The notes under the pieces: model-generated
The model's database searches: none
Told to the model about the DNA's origin: nothing
Seen by the model: the letters and a program-made list of their open reading frames with translations, nothing else
From: Heterodera schachtii
Lineage: Eukaryota > Nematoda > Chromadorea > Rhabditida > Heteroderidae
Direction of reading: 5' to 3'
Assembly: GCA_023374025.1 (NCBI GenBank)
Contig: SIJG01000011.1
Coordinates: 1,431,317-1,495,316, forward strand
Length of the DNA: 64,000 nucleotides
Translations under genes and position numbers: made by a program
In this document: positions 56,270-64,000 of the stretch, one piece after another
Layout: every line of letters starts with the position of its first letter
Position numbering within the stretch: position 1 is the first letter of the stretch

Positions 56270-56452
56270 GAAGAATCAATTGCTGATAACTTTGGGACTT
56301 TTGTATATTTAAGCCAAGAGCTTTTGCCATTAACGGCGAATGGAAATTTGAAAAAAGGGAATATTTCTTTAATGATCATGATGTTGTCGGGTGTGGCATT
56401 AATTTGACCACCCGACAGATTTTCTTCAAAAATGGACTGTTTCTGGGTTTGT
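56270..56452 (+). pseudogene. SPRY exon fragment
   Basis: It resembles the main SPRY exon of the 14.2-kb pseudogene: NFGTFVYLSQE, NDHDVVGCGINLTTRQIFF and KNGLFLG. No other exons adjoin it. Confidence 0.7.
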
Positions 56453-57062
56453 AAAAAAAAAAATATAACGGGACCGGGACCTAGTAGCGGACAACTGAGT
56501 ACAACTGAGTACCAAGGTCCCGGTTTTCCCAGCCAAAATTCCCGGTTTTTCAAACCGAAAAGGTCCCGGTCCCGGGTTTGCCCAAAATTCCCGGTCCCGT
56601 GGCACGCTAAATTAAATGATTATTTTTTATCAAATGATATATACTCAAAAACACAACAAATTTCCTAAATAAGATTCTTGAATCGCGTGGGAAAGTCCTA
56701 CTAACAAATGCCGGGTTTGAGTGCCAATATGCGAACCTACAGGCTCTTGTAACATAATTCAAAATCGCAAAACCATCTACAAAGTATAATAGCATTGTAC
56801 CATATAGGACAAGTCCACTTTTTTAAATGCTTTTTGGGTTAACCTTTTTACCGACCAAATTGGGTAATTTAATAAAATATTAATTGAAAATATCTCGTTT
56901 TGTACAGCAGATCCCCATCCCTGTAAATTACAAATCACACTTTTTTCATTTGATGACGCATTGATCCCCCCCCCCCTTCATGACGATCGGTCATTTTTTG
57001 CTTTTGCTTTTGCCGCCCCCCATTAAAATAATTTAACGCATACAAAAACATAAATTGCTTCT
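56453..57062. other. Repeat-rich spacer
   Basis: 56466-56605 is built from GGTCCCGGTTTTCCC-like units, partly palindromic. 56975-57050 repeats 32290-32350. No gene. Confidence 0.4.
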
Positions 57063-57070
57063 GCCTCTGC

Positions 57071-57801
57071 ACTATGGGTCAAGCCCAGTGTTAGACAAAA
57101 ATGCTCATAACGCCAAATAGCGCATTTGGCGTAAATTTTTGCGCGTTATTTCAAAATTTACACTGGAAATGCCTTTTTTGTATTTTTTTTTCTTTTGATC
57201 TGTCATAACTTTCTTCATTCCACACTAAACTGAACAAATTTGGTATCTAAAAAAAGTTTATGAAAAGGAGAATCTTTTTCTAAGCGAATTCTAAGCAATT
57301 TGACATATCAGAAAAAAGTTGTAAGAATTTCAAATTTTTATCAGGTTATAACTCAAGTCTTAAACTTCTGATTTCAACCAAAATGGAAAAACTAATCATT
57401 TTTCTTTTGATTTTAAGTGTCCAAAATGATTTTGTAGCCTTATAACCAAAATTATTAGAATTAGCGAATTTGATGTTTTTCGTGTGTTAGAGATGTGAAA
57501 TAGTACGCCAAAACGAGAGAAAAAGAAATACATTTTTAGTTGAATCTAATATCTTTTTAAATGTTAGCATAATTAATAATAAAATCAGCATTAAACGGTG
57601 CAGAATTTTTTTCTCTATAGATATGCAAAGTTTGAAAAGGATTGGTAGCATTAAAGAAAAGATATTAGCATCAGATTAATTTCTCTTTTTACATAATTAA
57701 AATGAAGAGATAGTACGCCAAAGTGAGAGAAATTACAAAGAAAAAGAGAAACGACGAGATAGTACTAGGCTTTTCTCTGCACAGTGGAGTTGACCCATAG
57801 T
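57071..57801. mobile_element. 731-bp element, ACTATGGGTCAA ends
   Basis: Ends are ACTATGGGTCAA and TTGACCCATAGT. An 8-bp duplication GCCTCTGC is perfect (57063-57070 and 57802-57809). No transposase frame; internal sequence is AT-rich. Confidence 0.82.
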
Positions 57802-57809
57802 GCCTCTGC

Positions 57810-58363
57810 TCATCTTTCTCGTGCTCTTTCCATCATTTGCTTTCTCTTCCTCTCTTCATTTCTTCTTTTTCTGTCCTTGTCTTTTCTCTTTTTCTCTGAC
57901 TTCGATTTTTCCTTTCCCCCCCCCCCCCCTTTCCGTGCCTTTGCCTTTTTGTTTGGATGAGCGAAAATAGGAATTATACATATATTTTAATTTATGAAAT
58001 TCATTGGACATTTTTGTATAGTTAACAGTTAATGATTAACAGTTAATCATATTATTTCTGTGGGTTTTCTAATTGTGCTGAATTTATTCGAATAGTCAGA
58101 GGAAAAAGCGATGAAAGAAGAGATTTTCATGTGCATTTAAATTACACAAACCAGGAAAATAGGCAAATTGATAAATTCACAAATGTTCTTATTCTTTTTA
58201 GGTCATTTTTACGTACCAAAAATAATCGCTCTCAAATACTTTTTCTTAAATCAAATTGCTTTTATTGTGAAACGTCAAACCAACACAACTCTTCATTCTT
58301 AAAACGGTAAACTTTTTGTGACAAATCGAAGATGTTGGTAAGAGTCAAACTGTTCCCATTCAG
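57810..58363. other. Upstream region of the RRM gene
   Basis: TC-rich sequence and a C run (57918) then AT-rich spacer. CCCATTCAG directly before the start codon at 58364 could be a trans-splice acceptor for a spliced leader. Confidence 0.4.
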
Positions 58364-61300
58364 ATGTATCGTAGTGGTGGTGGAAGAATCAACGAAAGGG
58401 ATGTTCCGGAGAGTCAGGTTTAGCATTGCTTTTTGACAAATAGTCGGGATGGCTGGCTTTGACAAAGGGCTGGGATTTAAAAAAGACAATCCTCGTTTTC
58501 CATTCCTCGGGGGATTTCCGAAGTGTCCATCAAAATGTTTTCCAACAATTTCAGCACACCGTGTTTATTCGTGGCTTGCCTGGCAATATGAGCACTGACG
58601 AAATTCGGTAAACATTTCTCTCGAGTTCGATTAATTTTGGCTTCTTTTCCAACCAAATTTTACTCGTGGAATGGCTAATAGTCTGTGAACTTACCAATTT
58701 CGCAATTCGTTGCGGCCCTTTCAATTTAACCTGTTGAGAGAATTGTCAAGGCCACACATTCCCACCGTCCCTTTGCTTTTTACATTTTCATTGGGTTTTT
58801 TTTTCAATTTGTGCCTTTCGTGTTCAATTTCGCATGCTTCGCCAGCATTTTGCACCATTATGTGGGCCTTGTCTCTCAAACACACATAGCACTTATTCTT
58901 CATCATCCTACAACCATGCAATTTGCTTACCAATTTGTCAACAATCACCACCACCGCTTGTTTATGTGTCCACATAGCATTCGATGGGATTTACCATTCC
59001 GAATATCCAAAACGGTGTTACAATATGATTATACCGAGAATGGTTCACGAGAACGGATTTGTGGGGAGTTTGCGCGGTTAATTTTGATGGCCTTGTGCTT
59101 ATCATACCTATAGAAGAGAGAAGTGCTCCTCATTCCGGTTGCCCATAATTTGGTGACAAATATTTATTTACCACAATGGTTACGGACCGGTTTTGACTGA
59201 TCGGATTGATTGGTTGATTGATCCAATTATCATGCAAATTAATTTATGCAATGCAATGGGCTTGGTGAGTTTCCTGGGCAAGAAATTTGACCATTCTGCA
59301 AAAACAACCGACAAATGCTTTTTTTGGAATAGCAAAAAATGTTTCAAATTTTAGTGAATTTTTCGAGAAGGACTTTGGCGCTTGCACGTTCGACTTTGTC
59401 AAAGTGTCCCCTGACCGTACCAAGTTGTACATTGCCGTCCGATTTGACAGCAAAGCGGCGGCACGTAAAGTCATGGAAAAGTCGGCACATTTTTTCACTA
59501 ATTAGCGTCTCTATTTCCACACAATTTCAGCTTTTCCACTGACGGAGAATTACTCGGCTTCAAGGTTGAGATGACATGGTTCCGTGACATTCGCCGCTAT
59601 TTGGCCCATTGTGCTAAACAAGGTTACATTGTTTGCTGTTCCTTTTTTTTGCTCTCTTACACTCTAAACGCGTTCCATTTTGAGGAATTCGTCCAAGCCG
59701 TTTTCGTGGCCGTTCCGACTATCGCCGGGATGACGAGCAGTACAAAGGGCGCGGGCGTTCAAGGCAAGTTAGAGGCACAAACGGGGACGTGCTGCATCAG
59801 TCCAAAAAATTTAAAAACCGAATTTGGCTGCTGAAAATTTTTTCCAGCGGAGGCCCCCTCCAAGCCCCAAAAATACTCAAATTCGCAGAGTCTTCACATT
59901 TCCGGACCAAAATTAGCTGGCAATTAACTCAATTTTGACTCTGTTGCGCTCGTTCAGGTCACCCACTCGGTCCCCCGAGCGTGAAGAGGGCGCACGCAGT
60001 CGCTCCGCGTCGGCCGCTTCGCGCCATTCAAACGCCAACCGCCGTCGTTCGCAGAGCCGTTCACACTCCGCCCGTTCGCACTCGCACAGTCGTTCTCTCT
60101 CGTCGGGCGGCGAAGTGCGCGCGGCCCGCGACGGAAATGCGTCGCATTCGGAGCGCGAGAAATCGTTGGACTACAGCGACATTGAAGAGGCATCTTTTGG
60201 AATTCTTTTTTTTACATTCATTCCCTTCATTTTTGTAGAAGAAAGTTCGTCTTTCGCCGCCACGCGTTCTGTCGCCCTCTCCGCCGCCCCTAAAAAAGTC
60301 GAAGAAAGAGAAGCGAAAGAAGGAAAAGCGGCAGCGCCGCAGCAAGCACATGTCCCCTTCGTTGGCCGACCACCGCCAGCCCCACTCGGGCTCGGACATG
60401 GAAATGGGCGGGGAGGAGGAGGACGGACTGTCCAACGGCGGAGGACGCAAAATGCTCAAAATGGAGTCATCGTCGCCCGTCAACAACAGCAAGGCATGTG
60501 GTCAACTGGGGGAAAACGAGCCGAACCGGGGAATGGACTGGAGATTATACTCTTGCATTTTCAGATGATTTTCATTGGTCCGGTCAAGCCCATTGTCCAA
60601 CAATCGCCGACCGCACCACAAAAGCTGCCCAAGGTGGAGCTGCGCAACCAGTCCATCATGTTGGACCTTTCCGATGTTAGTTGGGTTGGGTAAATTGGGG
60701 GGGGGGGGGCGGTGGGCAAATTAATGGGACACACAAAATCGAAATACGGACAAACTCAGGAAATTAGGTGAATTGGTCACGAAAAAATTTGCACTGAAAT
60801 CTATTTTTTGTTAGGGTTCACTTTTTGCCCATTTACATTTTTGAAAATAAAGTCAGCCGCTTGAAAATGTTTCACTTTCCAATAAACGTTTTCCAGCCAA
60901 AGACTGTTTCGCCGCCGAAATTCAAACCGATTGGCGAACTGTCGGACTATCAGCAGCAAATCAACGGATCGAAAGGCATGCAAGGTTTGCCTATTCCTTT
61001 ACTACTTGTGTACTATTTTTCCTGAATTTCAGAATTTTCAAACATTCGATTCGCCACTCCTCCGCCTCAACCGTCGCCAATGCTTCGCAATGTTCCTTTA
61101 CCTCCGGCGACGAATGTCAATGAAATGATGGTGGACCGCAATTACATTGCAAAGGTGCCGTTGCCACTTTTATTAATGTTTATTAGTGAATGTCTCATTT
61201 TTTGCTTTTTCGACACACAATTTTTCACTCGCTATTCATTAAAGGGGATACGAATTACAGAGGAGGAGGGCGGGATGGGTGGCAGGGTTATACGCAATCG

Positions 61301-62246
61301 CGGGTTATGGATTACACAAATTACGAAACCCATTTATGTTCAGCCCCTGTTGTACCCTTTGCACATGTTTCATTCGGTTTAAAACCCTATTCCATTTCAT
61401 TTCTCTGATTTCATTAGTCCGACCATTTTAAACAATTTTATATTCCAATTTTTTCCAACGTTCTCAGGGAGTCTCTCCGCCGAAGTTCAAACCGATTGGC
61501 GAACTGTCGGATTATCAGCAGCAAATCAATGGATCACAAGGCAAATGCGTTACATTCGGATGCGGTTGTACCATTTTCTTATTTGAATTTTGTTTTAGAA
61601 GTTTCAAACATTCGATTCGCCACTCCTCCGCCGCAACCGCCGCCGGTGCTTCGCAATGTTCCGTTGCCTCCCGTGACGACGAATAACAACGAAATGATGG
61701 TGGACCGCACTTGCCGAAACAACACAGCAAAGGTGGCAATTGCCGCTCCTTTTCATTAGCATTAATTTTTCCTTTTTAACTTTTAATGGCTCTAACTATT
61801 TTGGTTTCTTTTCGCTTTATTAATTGAAACCGGTTTTTCCTGTTCCGAATTTTTCAACACAATGAAATTGGAATGGCATTGAAAAGCAATTTCATTTAGG
61901 TTGTATGCTCTTTAATTTTTTCCCAATTTTATGTTTCGATTTGTGATCCTAAATTGGAAGACCTCTGCCCATTATTTTTTTTCTAATATTTTCATACGAT
62001 TGCATTTTCCCATATTTTTATGTAAATGCATTTGGTTTTTAGCCGTCCGCTTCGGATTTTGGGCTCGCCGGTTCGTCTTCATCAACGTCGACGGGAGAGG
62101 AGGACGACGCGCAGTTGTTCGGACGGCGAGTGGTCAAATTTCTGCGCAGTTTAAACAACGGACGCCGCAGGCGCCGCGCGTGCATTGGCATTGAGCAAGT
62201 GATGATCGAATTTGAAACGGAGGAGGAAGAGGAGCAGAAGCGATGA
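58364..62246 (+). CDS. RRM and RS-domain RNA-binding protein
   Basis: Thirteen exons close into 540 residues: 58364-58417, 58555-58607, 59355-59480, 59531-59622, 59685-59763, 59958-60189, 60239-60493, 60565-60675, 60897-60984, 61033-61154, 61468-61540, 61599-61732 and 62043-62246. An RRM lies at about 19-95 (HTVFIRGLPGNMSTDEI as RNP2 region; TKLYIAVRFDSKAAARKVM as RNP1 region). GRSDYRRDDEQYKGRGR follows, then an Arg/Ser-rich region (about 135-212). A Lys-rich block (KKSKKEKRKKEKRQRRSKH), proline-rich parts and an acidic C terminus (TEEEEEQKR) complete it. A nuclear role in pre-mRNA processing is likely. Four introns use GC donors (after 59763, 60189, 60493, 61540). Exons 60897/61033 and 61468/61599 are a tandem duplicate pair (PPKFKPIGELSDYQQQINGS; SNIRFATPPPQP; NEMMVDR). 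The first exon is the least certain. Confidence 0.78.
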
Positions 62247-62699
62247 GCACCTAATTATATGTTTTGATCGGAATCACCTCTGCTGGATATTTTTGTGGAT
62301 TCTTTGATCCGTTAATAAACCAAAGTTTAAAAAGACAGCAATTAAGCGTATTAATTAAACGGAGAATGTGAGGGAAGTACAAATGTTCTTTTACATACTT
62401 TTTCATCTGAAAAAATTTTAGTAGGGTCCGTGGAACGGATTTCTCGCGGTAAATCCCGTTTCCTGTCTTTTTTAACCTGCTTATATTTAAGTTTTCAGAA
62501 TCCGGCATCCATTCTGCCAATTCGGAACCGTGGTCTAAATTCGAACAAAAAGTCTAAAACCGGGCGTCCACAAACGAACCAAAACAGAACACTTTATTTT
62601 CATGGTTAATATTCCGTTAATAAACAGGGCTCGCAAGTTTTTTTTTTCAAAAAAAGGACAAACGAGGCTAAAACCCCCAAAATAAAGATTTTTTTCTAC
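62247..62699. other. 3' flank of the RRM gene
   Basis: It includes a fragment of the 20030-type foldback repeat (AAATTCGAACAAAAAGTCTA near 62537). No gene. Confidence 0.4.
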
Positions 62700-63650
62700 G
62701 GTAAAAGTTAAGAATACTGCCAACTTTGATTTTGTATATGAATTATATATCAATCGATTCCTCTCAGTGAGGGAAGTCGAATGGTACTATTTTTAGGGCG
62801 CGGCGACAATTCTGAACAGAGTTACAGACCCGGGACTGAAGTGGCCAAATGGCTGTGGGACTGAACCGTCCAAAGCCTTAAAACGCATAAAATGCAACAA
62901 AATAGATATCAATCGCTTCCTCTCGGCACGTAAAGATTGAATCCAAAAGAATTTTTGATCCAAAAGAAAAGTGACAAAAGTTATGGGTCCTCAAAACCTC
63001 AAAAAAATGAGCCTAATAAAAAATTGTAATGGATCGATTCCTCTTAGTTTATAATTGCCAGGAATAGGAATCCATTTCTGAGGGCGCGCAGCGCCCGCCT
63101 TGGCGAGCATGCGAAGACGGAGCAAGTAGTGGGGCGAGACGGAGGGCGGAGGAAAAAGTCTGACGAGCGCCACAGGCGGTTGACTGCGGGGGCCCGAAGG
63201 GCCCCCGCCAATCAGTCAACCGCCTGCGGATCACGCGCGGACTTCTTCCGTAGCCCGTAGTCTCGCCCCACCTACTGGCCGCCGTAGTCGAGTGTGCGGT
63301 GTTATGGCCAAAATACACTCACCAATTCACTTTTTTTTTTATGAGGGTCAATTTTTGAGGTTTTGAGGACCCATAACTTTTGTCACTTTTCTTTTGGATC
63401 AAAAATTCTTTTGGATTCAATCTTTACGTGCCGAGAGGAAGCGATTGATATCTATTTTGTTGCATTTTATGCGTTTTAATGCTTTGGACGGTTCAGTCCC
63501 ACAGCCATTTGGCCACTTCAGTCCCGGGTCTGTAACTCTGTTCAGAATTGTCGCCGCACCCTAAAAATAGTACCATTCGACTTCCCTCACTGTTGATATA
63601 TAATTCATTTACAAAATCAAAGTTGGCAGTATTCTTAACTTTTTCCTTTT
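62700..63650. mobile_element. Large foldback element with GC-rich core
   Basis: AAAGTTAAGAATACTGCCAA at the left is inverted at the right (near 63645). Arms of roughly 300 bp share GACTGAAGTGGCCAAATGGC, its inverse, and further blocks. The central 63085-63300 is GC-rich and itself palindromic: GTGGGGCGAGAC pairs with GTCTCGCCCCAC, and CAGGCGGTTGACTG pairs with CAGTCAACCGCCTG around GGGGGCCCGAAGGGCCCCC. No coding capacity seen. Confidence 0.75.
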
Positions 63651-64000
63651 CTACAAACTAATAGTAGCGCGAAGGAAACGTAATAAAAACATGAAAAATC
63701 GACTGAAACAATATTTTATTTTCATAAAAATTGAATAATTTTTTTTGTTTCCGCTGATCATTTTTCTCATTTCACCGCATATGTACTTTTTTGCTTTTCC
63801 AAAAAATTTAGAGAAAGTGGGGGGGGGGGGAATTTTTGAAAATTTGAAGCAATTTGTTAACAGATTTTGCCCAAAAATTGTCCAAATTTTGACTGTTCTT
63901 CGGGAAAATTTTTTTTGAAAATTGGGAGTTTTGGTAGCTATTAAATCAGCGAAATAAATTATTAAGCACAAAAAATTTAAAAAGTTTGTGTAAGCCTAAA
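63651..64000. other. AT-rich end of window
   Basis: It has a poly-G run at 63821-63831 and no recognisable gene. Confidence 0.3.

Noticed and set aside
58262..58975. Minus-strand frames with a CYVC pattern overlapping RRM exons 1-2
   Set aside because: No complete antisense gene could be built, and the plus-strand exons there chain in phase with the RRM gene. A nested gene or transposon scrap in intron 2 is not fully excluded.
61245..61348. Possible extra RRM-gene exon (DTNYRGGGRDGWQGYTQSR)
   Set aside because: Its start phase does not match the preceding exon, while skipping it keeps the 540-residue frame closed.
1..64000. tRNA or rRNA genes
   Set aside because: No A-box/B-box pair with a foldable cloverleaf and no rRNA-like block was found; GGTTCGAA-like strings belong to the foldback repeat.

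Overview
The window looks like part of the genome of a plant-parasitic cyst nematode, most likely Globodera or a close relative. The reasons are the expanded SPRY-domain genes with the core GWDANFCHxDLEIIG, a cyst-nematode-type F-box-like family gene, many short AT-rich introns, an unusual number of GC-AG introns, and very dense small transposons. Everything here was read by eye; no database search was run. Exon chains were accepted mainly when splice phases and total length closed into an open frame.

Layout: 0-6.5 kb holds two plus-strand coiled-coil/SPRY genes (the first cut by the window edge). 7.4-8.5 kb holds a minus-strand AT-hook basic nuclear protein gene. 8.5-13 kb is a transposon graveyard with several non-autonomous elements flanked by 8-bp target-site duplications. 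14.2-16 kb is a decayed SPRY pseudogene. 17-19.5 kb is an aquaglyceroporin gene. 20.8-24 kb, 27.2-29.8 kb and 35.6-37.9 kb hold three minus-strand coiled-coil/SPRY paralogues, and a fourth, plus-strand, lies at 50.9-53.5 kb. At least two of these encode a C-terminal membrane segment and none has a signal peptide, so they are not the classic secreted SPRYSEC effectors. Between them lie a 0.65-kb homopurine tract with a nested transposon pair, a 24-bp minisatellite, and a three-unit 842-bp tandem array that carries an aquaporin gene fragment. 39.4-40.9 kb is an F-box-like gene.

41.6-49.8 kb and 54-56.1 kb carry four copies (three intact, one pseudogene) of a 317-residue secreted protein gene. 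The protein has a signal peptide, a dibasic RKRR site, a KKRKR nuclear-localisation-like motif and six cysteines in its mature part. Two of the copies form a 2.3-kb-arm inverted repeat. The family is not one I recognise and is the best effector candidate in the window. 58.4-62.2 kb is a 13-exon RRM/RS-domain RNA-binding protein gene with tandemly duplicated exons and four GC-AG introns. The window ends in a large foldback element with a GC-rich palindromic core.

The coiled-coil/SPRY genes and the secreted-protein genes seem to have spread together by segmental duplication and inversion, and the blocks share flanking repeats. The aquaporin, AT-hook and RRM genes look like ordinary single-copy genes embedded in this dynamic region.
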